A stretch of DNA of 64,000 nt from DASSSQ01 sp963839285 (GTDB lineage Bacteria; Actinomycetota; Thermoleophilia; Gaiellales; Gaiellaceae). A model generated the notes under the pieces. The model saw only the letters and a list, made by a program, of their open reading frames with translations. It was not told the DNA's origin and did no database searches. The position numbers and the translations under genes are program-made. Shown here one piece after another: positions 10,394 to 17,018 of the stretch (the first letter of the stretch is position 1; every line of letters begins with the position of its first letter). Location of the stretch: contig CAWIUN010000022.1 in assembly GCA_963839285.1 (NCBI GenBank), forward strand, positions 62,001-126,000. Reading direction: 5' to 3'.

Positions 10394-10792
10394 CTACGGG
10401 CCCCCCGCGCCCAGGGCGCCGGCCGTCGCCGCGCCGACGCCCGCGCGGCGGCGACGGGCGAGGGGTGCCGAACCGGTCGACACCCCTGCCCGTGCTACCG
10501 CGGAGCCGGTCGACATCCGGATCGCGACCTCGTACTTGCCGACCGAGACGCGGCGGCCGGGGGTGTCGTCCGTCGGCATCGCGTCGAGCGCCGCGTCGCC
10601 CCGTGCGTAGTCGTCCTCGTTCTCGAAGATCACGATCGCAAGCGACTTCTGCCCGTCGGGGTCGTGGAGGATCATCATCTCGCTCGCCGGGATCTCGTCC
10701 GGCGGCCCCTCCGACGAGCTCATCTCGGTGCGGAGCTGCTCGATCCGCTCCGCGCTCACGCCCTCGAACGCGACAACTCGTGCAAGCGCCAT
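10394..10792 (-). CDS. Conserved hypothetical protein, probable dimeric alpha/beta-barrel fold
   Basis: A small acidic cytoplasmic protein. Residues 1-92 (MALARVVAFEGVS... KYEVAIRM) look like a well-formed alpha/beta domain resembling ABM/EthD-like small proteins, with strands at both ends. The remaining 40 residues are low-complexity Arg/Ala/Gly sequence, unlike a folded tail. One base fewer near 10500 would bring TAG 10497-10495 into frame and end the protein about ten residues after the domain. I therefore think the true 3' end is near 10495 and the extension is an artefact of an inserted base. Function not recognised. Confidence 0.6.
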   Translation of the reverse strand: MALARVVAFEGVSAERIEQLRTEMSSSEGPPDEIPASEMMILHDPDGQKSLAIVIFENEDDYARGDAALDAMPTDDTPGRRVSVGKYEVAIRMSTGSAVARAGVSTGSAPLARRRRAGVGAATAGALGAGGP

Positions 10793-10893
10793 CCAAGCCT
10801 CCTCTCGACCCCGGGGTTCGGTCGAGCCTACTCCGCGGCGACGGAACGGCCAACCGGCCGGGATCGCCGGCTGCCCCGCGGGGCTCCGGCCGA

Positions 10894-10979
10894 TGCGGGC
10901 GAGAGGACTCGAACCTCCACGGGGCTCTCGCCCCGACGGGACCTAAACCCGTCGCGTCTGCCAGTTCCGCCACACCCGC
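10894..10979 (-). tRNA. tRNA-Leu (anticodon UAG)
   Basis: On the minus strand an 86-nt class II tRNA starts GCGGGTG at 10979 and ends CGCCCGC plus discriminator A at 10894, giving a 7-base acceptor stem with one G-U pair. The anticodon stem encloses TTTAGGT (UAG), the long variable arm GGGGCGAGAGCCCC is typical of leucine tRNAs, and the T-loop reads GGTTCGAGTCC. No CCA is encoded. Confidence 0.96.
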
Positions 10980-11092
10980 GCGCCCTCATCGTAGGCGCGC
11001 GCACCGGCCCGACCGCGGCCGGCGAGCTCGACGCGGCGGCGGCGGCGCGGGCCGGAGGATTGGCCGCCGGCCGCCGCGGGCACGAGCGCCCC

Positions 11093-11248
11093 ATGGCAGA
11101 GCACGAGCAGGAGAGCCCCGAGCGGCAGACCGAGCAGGAGCGGCAGCAGTACCCGGACTACGCCGAGCGCGACGAGCGCGCCGACCGCGCCGGCCTCCCG
11201 CGCGAGGGCGAGCAGGAGCCCGACCCGCACGAGCGCGGCACCGCGTAG
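11093..11248 (+). CDS. Small acidic hypothetical protein (51 aa)
   Basis: ATG 11093 opens a 51-residue, very hydrophilic frame (MAEHEQESPERQTEQ...) rich in Glu, Arg, Gln and Asp, predicted to be disordered. Support comes from codon use: essentially every third position is G or C, as in real genes here, whereas an overlapping minus-strand hydrophobic frame has a poorer pattern. No ribosome site stands out and no family is recognised. It precedes the STAS gene by about 20 bases. Confidence 0.4.
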   Translation: MAEHEQESPERQTEQERQQYPDYAERDERADRAGLPREGEQEPDPHERGTA

Positions 11249-11268
11249 GCCGAACCGGTGCCGGTACC

Positions 11269-11691
11269 GTGCCGGACGTGCCGGACGTGGCGCGGCCCGA
11301 CGACCTGACCGAGCTCGAGCTCTCGATCACGACGCTCCGGACGGGCGACCACGCCTACACCGTCTCGGTCGAAGGCGAGCTCGACCTCTATTCGGCGCCG
11401 CAGCTGCGCGCGGAGCTCGAGGCGCTCGCGATCGAGCCTGCGGAGGTCGTGCTCGACCTCGGCGGGGTCACCTTCGTCGACTCGACCGCGCTCGGCGCGA
11501 TCCTCGCCTCCGCGCGGATCCTCCGCGAGGCGGGCGGCGGGCTGGCGCTCGCCGCGGCCGACGACGGGACGCGGAAGCTGCTCGCCCTCGTCGGCGTCGA
11601 CCGCGTCCTGCCCGTCTACGAGACCTCCGAGCAGGCCGTCGAGCACCTCGTCGGCAGCGTCCTCCTGCGCAGGCTCGAGCGCGGCGGCTAG
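11269..11691 (+). CDS. STAS-domain protein, anti-sigma factor antagonist type
   Basis: A 140-residue protein whose core (residues 20-125) is a STAS fold: SVEGELDLYSAPQLRAEL, then VVLDLGGVTFVDSTALGAIL, where the serine of DSTALG is the usual phosphorylation site of SpoIIAA-type antagonists. Such proteins release sigma factors by binding an anti-sigma kinase. No anti-sigma kinase or sigma factor is adjacent; the sensor kinase on the other strand is convergent and only 4 bases away at the stop. GTG codons at 11269, 11278 and 11287 are all possible starts; the first is used here. Confidence 0.85.
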   Translation: MPDVPDVARPDDLTELELSITTLRTGDHAYTVSVEGELDLYSAPQLRAELEALAIEPAEVVLDLGGVTFVDSTALGAILASARILREAGGGLALAAADDGTRKLLALVGVDRVLPVYETSEQAVEHLVGSVLLRRLERGG

Positions 11692-11695
11692 GCGG

Positions 11696-13426
11696 CTACG
11701 CCCGCGCCGGGACCGCGGGCCGCGCGGCCGGCAGGACGACCGCGAAGCGCGCCCCGCGCGGCTGTGCCGGCTCGTAGACGAGGTCGCCGCCGTGCGCACG
11801 GGCGTAGGAGCGCGCGATCGCGAGGCCGAGCCCGGTGCCGTTGGCGCGGGCCCGCGACGCGTCGCTCCGGCTGAAGCGCTCGAAGAGGTCGGGGACGAAC
11901 TCGGCGGGCACGCCCTCGCCGCTGTCCTCGACCGTGAGCCGGAAATGGCGGTCGTTCTGCTCGGCGCGGACGCGCACCGGCGCGTCGCCGTAGCGGAGCG
12001 CGTTCGCGACCAGGTTCGAGACGATCCGGTCGAAGGCGGCCGCGTCGAGCTCCGCGACGAGCGCCTCGTCGGCGAGCACCTCGACCTCGTCCACGCGCGA
12101 GGCGGCGACGGTCGCGACGAGCTCGTCGAGCCGGTCGCGGACCTCGAGCGGCTGCGGCACGATGTCGATCGACTCCGCGTCCAGCCGGGAGAGGTCGAGC
12201 AGCTGCTCGACCAGCAGGATCATGCGCTGCGTCTGCTGCTCGAGCGTCAGGCTGACCTCCTCGCGCTGCGCCGGGTCGAGGCGGTCGCCGAGGTGGTTGA
12301 GGGTGTGCACGAAGCCGTGGATCGTCGTCACCGGCGTCCGCAGCTCGTGCGCGGCGAGCGTGACGAAGTTCGACATCACCTCGTTCGCCCGCTCGAGCGC
12401 CAGCCGTGACTCGCGCTCCTGCTCGAAGAGCCGCACCCGGTCGAGCGCGATCCCCGTCAGCGCGGCGATCGTCCGCAGCAGGGTGAGCTCGTCCTCGCCG
12501 AAGAAGGGCGCGTACGGCGTCGTCGAGACGACGAGGCTGCCGCCGGGCACGGCGATCTCGAGCGGCTCCGACTCGCCGTCGTCGCCCTCCACCCGCCGGT
12601 AGCGCGCGAGCGTCCTGCCGTCCGCGTCACGCAGCTCGACCGCGCGCGCGCCGACGATCGCCGCCATCGGCTCGAGCACACGCTCGCCGATCTCCCGCGG
12701 GGTCGTCGCGAGCGCGACCAGGCTGGCGATCGCCTCCTGCACGCGCCGCTGCTCCGGCAGGCGCCAGTAGACGCGCAGGACGAGCGGCGGCGAGTGCCCG
12801 AGCAGGAAGGCCGCGGCGCTGAGGAAGGCGAACGCCTGCGCGGCCGCCTGCAGCGGCGAGTCCTGCGCGTTCGAGCCCACGGTCAGGAAGAGCGCCACCG
12901 TCAGGCCCGCCGAGGCGGCGGCGAGGAAGCGCATCCGCCGCCGCGCGAGGCTCGGCTGGCCGCTGCCCGCGCGCCAGAGCCGCCACGAGGAGAAGGCGGC
13001 CAGCACCGACCAGTGGATCAGGAAGCCGACGAGATAGGCGACGAAGAGGCCCGACCGCGGCTCTCCCTGCTCCGGGAACGAGGGCAGCGCGAAGGTCCAG
13101 AGGACGAGCGCGACGGTCATCCCCTGCAGGGCCCGCTCGACGGCCCGCCGCGGCCGGCGGAAGGCGGTCGTGAAGCGGTAGAGCAGGTACGGGAAGAGGA
13201 GCAGCAGGGCGATCTCGAGCCGCTGGGCCGCCAGCTCGAGGAACCCGTGCGGATGCTTCGGCGTCACCCGCCCGACGGCCGAGATGAACGCCAGGTCGAG
13301 GAAGGCGAGCATCGGCCAGAGGCCCGCCGCCGAGTGCCGGCGCGTCCAGAGCCGCACGCCCATCGCCGCGAGCGCGAGGAACGCGACGAGATTCAGGTAG
13401 CGAAGCGCTTCGACGAGTGCGTGCAC
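11696..13426 (-). CDS. Membrane sensor histidine kinase with GAF-like domain
   Basis: A 576-residue signalling protein. Residues 1-200 hold about seven hydrophobic helices (a 7TM-type input module), residues 210-330 a GAF-like domain, residues 345-410 a HisKA dimerisation domain with the phospho-acceptor His in AAHELRTPV, and the rest a HATPase_c domain with N-box NLVANALRYGD, G1 DSGEGVP and G2 GTGLGLAI. GTG 13426 is the start. No response regulator is adjacent on this strand, so it is an orphan kinase as far as this window shows. The 98 bases between it and the upstream tRNA-Arg show nothing further. Confidence 0.9.
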   Translation of the reverse strand: MHALVEALRYLNLVAFLALAAMGVRLWTRRHSAAGLWPMLAFLDLAFISAVGRVTPKHPHGFLELAAQRLEIALLLLFPYLLYRFTTAFRRPRRAVERALQGMTVALVLWTFALPSFPEQGEPRSGLFVAYLVGFLIHWSVLAAFSSWRLWRAGSGQPSLARRRMRFLAAASAGLTVALFLTVGSNAQDSPLQAAAQAFAFLSAAAFLLGHSPPLVLRVYWRLPEQRRVQEAIASLVALATTPREIGERVLEPMAAIVGARAVELRDADGRTLARYRRVEGDDGESEPLEIAVPGGSLVVSTTPYAPFFGEDELTLLRTIAALTGIALDRVRLFEQERESRLALERANEVMSNFVTLAAHELRTPVTTIHGFVHTLNHLGDRLDPAQREEVSLTLEQQTQRMILLVEQLLDLSRLDAESIDIVPQPLEVRDRLDELVATVAASRVDEVEVLADEALVAELDAAAFDRIVSNLVANALRYGDAPVRVRAEQNDRHFRLTVEDSGEGVPAEFVPDLFERFSRSDASRARANGTGLGLAIARSYARAHGGDLVYEPAQPRGARFAVVLPAARPAVPARA

Positions 13427-13525
13427 GCGTCCCCCGGGGCGGCAGCGAGATCGCCGCGGAATCTACGTGGTCCGCCGGACGGCTCGCCAGCCGGACCCGC
13501 GCCGGGGAGGGTGCCGAGCGGTCGA

Positions 13526-13597
13526 TGGCCCCGGGAGGAATCGAACCTCCGCGCGCAGATTCGAAGTCTGCCGCTCTATCCGCTGAGCTACGGGGCC
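13526..13597 (-). tRNA. tRNA-Arg (anticodon UCG)
   Basis: On the minus strand the acceptor stem GGCCCCG (13597) pairs with CGGGGCC, discriminator A at 13526. The D arm is GCTCAGCGGATAGAGC, the anticodon loop CTTCGAA gives UCG, and the T arm is GGAGGTTCGATTCCTCC. No encoded CCA. Confidence 0.95.
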
Positions 13598-13676
13598 CCA
13601 GGGTAGCCGGGACAAGCCGGGACGGTGACGCCGGACGCGTGACCCGCGGACAGGGTATCGGCTCCAGGAGACGCGA

Positions 13677-13696
13677 AAGCCCGCGGCGGCGGGCTT
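13677..13696 (-). terminator. Intrinsic terminator after tRNA-His
   Basis: AAGCCCGC and GCGGGCTT form a perfect 8-base stem with a 4-base loop. Read on the minus strand it is followed by TTTCG and sits 10 bases downstream of tRNA-His, between it and tRNA-Arg-UCG, as expected for the end of the tRNA-His transcript. Confidence 0.6.
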
Positions 13697-13706
13697 GGCG
13701 CGCGAG

Positions 13707-13780
13707 GGTGGCGGACGGGACTCGAACCCACGACCACCGGGACCACAACCCGGGGCTCTACCAACTGAGCTACCGCCACC
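13707..13780 (-). tRNA. tRNA-His (anticodon GUG)
   Basis: The minus strand reads GGTGGCGG at its 5' end and pairs with CCGCCACC, including the extra G-1:C73 pair typical of histidine tRNAs. The anticodon loop TTGTGGT gives GUG; the T arm is GTGGGTTCGAGTCCCGT-like with the normal TTCGA. 74 nt, no encoded CCA. Confidence 0.95.
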
Positions 13781-13806
13781 GCGCAGCCCGGACAGGATAG
13801 CCGTGG

Positions 13807-14466
13807 TCAGGACGGGACGAGCGGCGTCTCGTCGAGCCCCTCGCGCAGCTCGTCGAGCGACGAGAAGACGGCGACCGCGCCTGCCTCGCGGAGCTCTTCC
13901 TCGGAGAAGCCTCCCGTCAGCAGCCCGACGGTCTCGACGCCCGCGTTGCGGGCGGCGATGCAGTCCCAGGTCGAGTCGCCGACCATCACGCCGGTCTCCG
14001 TCCCGGCCCGCTCGAGGCCGGCGCGGACGAGGTCGGGCCGCGGCTTGGTCGCCTCGACGTCGGCGGAGGTCGTCCAGCCGTCGGCGACGCCGCGCGCGTC
14101 CAGCAGCTCGAGGTAGTGCTGCACCTCCGCGTCCTTGGCGGAGCTGACGAGCACGGTCGTGTGCCCGCGCCGGTGCAGCTCGAGCAGCAGCTCGCGGGCG
14201 CCGCGCAGGGCGGCGACCTCGCCGATCAGCTGCAGGTAGAGCGCCGTCTCGGCCGCGCGGATCGCGTCGCCGTGCCGCTCTTCGACCTCCTCGGAGAGGA
14301 GGGTCGCGACGAGCTGGTCGCCGCCCATGCCCATGTGGCGGTGGATCCGCCACACGGGCAGGACGAAGCCGTGCTGGGCGAAGGCACGGAACCACGCGAG
14401 CGCGTGGTGGTAGTTCGTGTCGACGAGCGTCCCGTCGACGTCGAGCAGCGCCGCCGGGAGCGCCAT
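13807..14466 (-). CDS. HAD-superfamily phosphatase (phosphoglycolate-phosphatase-like)
   Basis: Cytoplasmic Mg-dependent phosphohydrolase of 219 residues. Motif I is DVDGTLVDTN near residue 8, with an inserted helical cap (subclass I) at about 15-85; motif II is LVSSAKDAE, the lysine of motif III lies in ATKPRPDL, and motif IV is GDSTWD. Small HAD enzymes of this type hydrolyse sugar or glycolate phosphates; the exact substrate is not predictable. It begins 4 bases after the stop of the DJ-1/PfpI gene, so they form a two-gene operon, a pairing that fits metabolite or protein damage control. Confidence 0.88.
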   Translation of the reverse strand: MALPAALLDVDGTLVDTNYHHALAWFRAFAQHGFVLPVWRIHRHMGMGGDQLVATLLSEEVEERHGDAIRAAETALYLQLIGEVAALRGARELLLELHRRGHTTVLVSSAKDAEVQHYLELLDARGVADGWTTSADVEATKPRPDLVRAGLERAGTETGVMVGDSTWDCIAARNAGVETVGLLTGGFSEEELREAGAVAVFSSLDELREGLDETPLVPS

Positions 14467-14470
14467 CGCG

Positions 14471-15055
14471 TCAGGACCGCGCCTCGGCCGCCTTGTCGCG
14501 CCGGCCGGCGTGCGCGCCCTCGGCGAACTCCTCGATCATCTTCTCGTTGAAGGCCGGGATGTCGTCGGGCATGCGGCTGGTGACGAGACCCTGGTCGACG
14601 ACGACCTGCTCGTCGACCCACTCGCCGCCCGCGTTGCGGATGTCGGTCTGCAGCGTCGGCCAGGAGGTGACGCGGCGCCCGCGGACCATGCCGGACTCGA
14701 CCAGCATCCACGGTCCGTGGCAGATCACCGCCGCCGGCTTCCCCTGCTCGAAGAAGTCGCGGACGAACCGGACGGCGTTCTCGTCGCCGCGCAGCTGGTC
14801 GGGGTTGCCGACGCCGCCCGGGATCATCAGCGCGTCGTAGTCGCCGGCGCCGACCTCCTCGACGGTCTTGTCGACCTTGACCGTGTTCGCGGGGTCGAAG
14901 TGGTCGAAGCCCTTGATCTCGCCGGGGTGGATCGAGACCACCTCGACCTCGGCGCCCTCGTCGAGCAGCGCCTTGCGCGGCTCCTCGAGCTCCACCCGCT
15001 CGAACATGTCGGCGGCCAGGATCGCGACGCGCGTCCCACGCAGCTTCTCGCCCAT
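14471..15055 (-). CDS. DJ-1/PfpI family protein (type 1 glutamine amidotransferase fold)
   Basis: 194 residues from ATG 15055, which has a strong ribosome site (GAGGAGA) seven bases before it; an earlier in-frame ATG is poorly placed. The nucleophile cysteine is in AVICHGPWML, preceded by the acidic residue and PGGVGNPD of the family, and the C-terminal TSRMPDDIPAF segment is typical of PfpI-like proteins. Members act as proteases, deglycases or glyoxalase-like enzymes; which one applies is unclear. Two 16-base palindromes lie 76-156 bases upstream in the shared intergenic region. Confidence 0.9.
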   Translation of the reverse strand: MGEKLRGTRVAILAADMFERVELEEPRKALLDEGAEVEVVSIHPGEIKGFDHFDPANTVKVDKTVEEVGAGDYDALMIPGGVGNPDQLRGDENAVRFVRDFFEQGKPAAVICHGPWMLVESGMVRGRRVTSWPTLQTDIRNAGGEWVDEQVVVDQGLVTSRMPDDIPAFNEKMIEEFAEGAHAGRRDKAAEARS

Positions 15056-15130
15056 GCTGTCTCCTCTCGTCGGGTCGTCTTCGTGTCGGGTCTCTCCCCC
15101 GGATCCCACGGCTGCGTCGCCCGCAAACAG

Positions 15131-15211
15131 TCCCTCGAACGAGGGATCGCACCCCCCGTTCGGGCTACGGCGCCTCCCCCGGACGAGGGAGACGATCCCT
15201 CGAACGAGGGA
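15131..15211. promoter_or_regulatory. Pair of identical 16-bp palindromes TCCCTCGAACGAGGGA
   Basis: TCCCTCGAACGAGGGA occurs at 15131-15146 and again at 15196-15211, 65 bases apart (about six helical turns, so on the same DNA face). The site is a perfect 7-base dyad around AA. It lies between the divergent DJ-1/PfpI gene and a small plus-strand gene, so it could be a pair of operator sites. A related palindrome TCCTCCGAACGGAGGA is found at 16938. Hairpin formation in RNA is an alternative. Confidence 0.5.
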
Positions 15212-15239
15212 CGGCTCGGCCGCGTCGTACAGTTGGACG

Positions 15240-15449
15240 GTGGCGATCTACATCACGACCGTCGACGGGCACCGTGAGCGGGTCCACTCGGACACCGACG
15301 ACGACACGGAGCTGACGAGCCTGCTCCGCCGCTCCGGTTGGCCCTACGACCACGGCTGGGTGCGGGTGGAGCGGCAGCAGCCGCTCTACGTGGCGCTCGC
15401 GCAGGTCGCCCGGGTCGAGCTGATGGGCGAGCCGCACGCCGGCCGCTGA
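15240..15449 (+). CDS. Small conserved-looking hypothetical protein (69 aa)
   Basis: GTG 15240 opens a 69-residue frame (VAIYITTVDGHRERV...) with good GC-rich third positions and a plausible compact beta-rich fold: a strand, an acidic turn (HSDTDDDTE), a helix (LTSLLRRSG) and a final strand (PLYVALAQVARVEL). It lies just downstream of the palindrome pair. Function not recognised; it has no signal peptide or membrane segment. Confidence 0.5.
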   Translation: MAIYITTVDGHRERVHSDTDDDTELTSLLRRSGWPYDHGWVRVERQQPLYVALAQVARVELMGEPHAGR

Positions 15450-15494
15450 TCGCCGTCCGCGTCGCCGGCGCGAGCCGCCGGGCGGCAATCGCGA

Positions 15495-15536
15495 TGCGCC
15501 CGGGAGGATTCGAACCTCCGACCCGCGGGTTAGAAG
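15495..15536 (-). repeat. 3'-half tRNA-Arg fragment (attachment-site copy)
   Basis: On the minus strand this stretch is the 3' half of a tRNA from the anticodon loop CTTCTAA to the discriminator A, including a full T arm GGAGGTTCGAATCCTCC. It matches the same part of the intact tRNA-Arg-UCU at 16237-16309 at 40 of 42 positions; the 5' half is absent and the sequence diverges abruptly. It is a tRNA-derived direct repeat of the kind left by site-specific integration. Confidence 0.8.
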
Positions 15537-15625
15537 CGCGCGGCTCGCCTGCCGACGCAAACGGCGGTTCCTTTTCCGCCTTCGCCCTGAGAGGATGGCA
15601 CCCCCCAACGACGACCGGAGAGCAG

Positions 15626-16036
15626 ATGCCCAGCGCCAGAGACGTGATCCTCAAGCACATCGACGCAGTCAACGCCCATGACAACGATGCTGAGCCGTGG
15701 GCGGCTGACGCCGAGCTCGTGGCGCCAGGCGGCCAGGCCAACGGCCGCGACGCAGTTCTTGGCTTGTTGGGCGTGTTCCACGAGGCGTTCCCGGACATCC
15801 GCCTCGAGATCAAGCAACTCCTCACTGACGGATCAGCCGCAGCGGCCGAAGGGGACCTCAGCGGCACCCACACTGGTGTGCTCCACACCCCCAACGGCGA
15901 CGTCGCGCCGACAGGACGAGCCGTTGGACTCCGGTGGGCGGCGGTTTACGTCACCGAGGGCGACACACTGAAGTCCGAGCACCTGTTCTTCGACCAGATG
16001 GACTTTCTCGGCCAACTCGGCCTCCTCCCCGGCTAG
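15626..16036 (+). CDS. SnoaL-like / ester cyclase family protein
   Basis: A 136-residue protein of the NTF2-like fold. The pattern MPSARDVILKHIDAVNAHD, then VLGLLGVFHEAFPDIRLEI, HTGVL and a final KSEHLFFDQMDFLGQLGLLP matches the SnoaL-like ester cyclase group; these small proteins act on polyketides or unknown small molecules, or lack known activity. ATG 15626 is preceded by GGAGAGCAG. Codon choice (ttg, gtt, gct, aag) is less GC-biased than in flanking genes, consistent with arrival by transfer. It is the only gene between the two tRNA-Arg copies. Confidence 0.8.
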   Translation: MPSARDVILKHIDAVNAHDNDAEPWAADAELVAPGGQANGRDAVLGLLGVFHEAFPDIRLEIKQLLTDGSAAAAEGDLSGTHTGVLHTPNGDVAPTGRAVGLRWAAVYVTEGDTLKSEHLFFDQMDFLGQLGLLPG

Positions 16037-16236
16037 CGCTGAAGAGCAACGCGAGTCGCGGGCCGCGAATCGAGATTTACCGCCTGCGCAAACGCGAACG
16101 TCGTGCAGACCCTGCCCAGACCCTGCGACCCTGCCGTAAGGGTCTAGAACGACGCGGAATGGTTCCTGACACGGCGACTTCGCAAAATCGGCCGATTTGC
16201 GGGCACTTTCTTCAGTTTTCGGCGCTACTTGGCGAA
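16037..16236. other. AT-richer noncoding stretch inside the tRNA-Arg insert
   Basis: No gene is seen. It contains repeated CAGACCCTGC units around 16108-16130 followed by AGGGTCT, able to pair with AGACCCT, and a near-perfect palindrome at 16181-16201 (CGCAAAATCGGCCGATTTGCG) that lies directly downstream of tRNA-Arg-UCU on its strand. These could be recombination-arm sites or a terminator; nothing decides between them. Confidence 0.4.
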
Positions 16237-16309
16237 TGCGCTCGGGAGGATTCGAACCTCCGACCCGCGGATTAGAAGTCCGCCGCTCTGTCCCCTGAGC
16301 TACGAGCGC
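16237..16309 (-). tRNA. tRNA-Arg (anticodon UCU)
   Basis: Minus strand: GCGCTCG at the 5' end (16309) pairs with CGAGCGC, discriminator A at 16237. D arm GCTCAGGGGACAGAGC, anticodon loop CTTCTAA (UCU), T arm GGAGGTTCGAATCCTCC. 73 nt, no encoded CCA. Its 3' half is duplicated at 15495-15536. Confidence 0.96.
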
Positions 16310-16342
16310 GTCCGGGAAGGGTAGCGCCGCGTCGAGTCGGGC

Positions 16343-16903
16343 TCAGCGACGGACGCCGAAGTCGGCGGTCAGGATCGTCACGTCGAGCCCCTGGAACGGG
16401 CCGGGAGCCGCCGGGACGGCGAGTGCCGAGAGCCCGACCTCGCGCCAGCGCGCGGCGAGCAGGTTGGCCCGGTGCTTCGGGCTGTCGAGCCACATCTGGA
16501 GCGCGCGCTGGGCGTCGACCTCGGGCGAGGCCCAGAGCAGGTTCTCCCCCACCGACCAGTAGTCCCAGCGCGTGGACGGGTAGTACCGCTCGACGCGCCT
16601 CCAGAAGGGGGAACCGTCCGCCGAGTCGTGCGCGAAGTAGCCGTCGGCGCCCATCTGCTCCGAGTGCGCGGCCGCGGCGCGGCCGAGCGGCTCCGAGCGC
16701 TTCAGCGGGACGAGCCCGTGTGCCTGCCGCAGCCCGTTGATCGCGGCGAGGAGCGTCTGCTCGAGGTCTGCGACGCGGTGGGCCGAGCTGCCGGCGACCG
16801 CGTGCCCGAGCGTCGGTGCCGGCGCGGCCGCAGGGGCGAGGGCGCCGAGCGCGACGGCCGCCACCGCGGCGACTGCGAACGCGAGCAGACGTCTCCCCAC
16901 CAC
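16343..16903 (-). CDS. Secreted CAP/SCP-domain protein
   Basis: 186 residues. A Sec signal peptide (residues 1-30, ending APAAAPAPT) precedes a CAP domain (about 45-180) with the bacterial YkwD-like pattern: LLAAINGLRQAHGLVPLKR, AAAHSEQMGADGYFAHDS, VGENLLWAS and MWLDSPKHRANLL. These are extracellular or wall-associated proteins of uncertain activity, some binding lipids or acting as peptidases. A second CAP protein is encoded at 32567. A 16-base palindrome lies 35 bases upstream of the start. Confidence 0.9.
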   Translation of the reverse strand: MVGRRLLAFAVAAVAAVALGALAPAAAPAPTLGHAVAGSSAHRVADLEQTLLAAINGLRQAHGLVPLKRSEPLGRAAAAHSEQMGADGYFAHDSADGSPFWRRVERYYPSTRWDYWSVGENLLWASPEVDAQRALQMWLDSPKHRANLLAARWREVGLSALAVPAAPGPFQGLDVTILTADFGVRR

Positions 16904-16937
16904 GGGTCAAGGATCGGCAGCTCCGCTCGCGGCATCA

Positions 16938-16953
16938 TCCTCCGAACGGAGGA
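16938..16953. promoter_or_regulatory. 16-bp palindrome TCCTCCGAACGGAGGA upstream of the CAP gene
   Basis: A perfect 7-base dyad around AA, 35 bases before the CAP start codon, with the same layout as the two palindromes at 15131 and 15196 (TCC..CGAACG..GGA). It may be an operator shared with that locus, or a 5'-UTR hairpin. The rest of the 115-base gap up to the transporter gene shows nothing else. Confidence 0.4.
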
Positions 16954-17018
16954 TTCGCGGGTCACCGTGGCGGCGCGTCCGCGACCGTTCGCGAGCCGGC
17001 GCTCGTTCGGCACGGAGC

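Larger units (their letters stand above)
15495..16309. mobile_element. Probable remnant of a tRNA-Arg-integrated element (no integrase left)
   Basis: A 0.8-kb segment bounded by the tRNA-Arg fragment (15495-15536) and the intact tRNA-Arg-UCU (16237-16309). It holds one gene (15626-16036) with visibly lower GC at third positions than its neighbours and about 200 bases of AT-richer noncoding DNA. Direct flanking copies of a tRNA 3' end are the standard footprint of tyrosine-recombinase integration. No recombinase gene is present, so either the element decayed or the cargo was left after partial excision. Confidence 0.55.

Noticed and set aside
10943..11230. A 95-aa hydrophobic minus-strand frame over the small acidic gene
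   Set aside because: Its third-position pattern is poorer than that of the plus-strand frame and it runs into the tRNA-Leu sequence.
15131..15211. LexA/SOS boxes
   Set aside because: The dyad is centred on CGAACG itself and lacks the CGAAC-N4-GTTCG layout of Gram-positive LexA sites.
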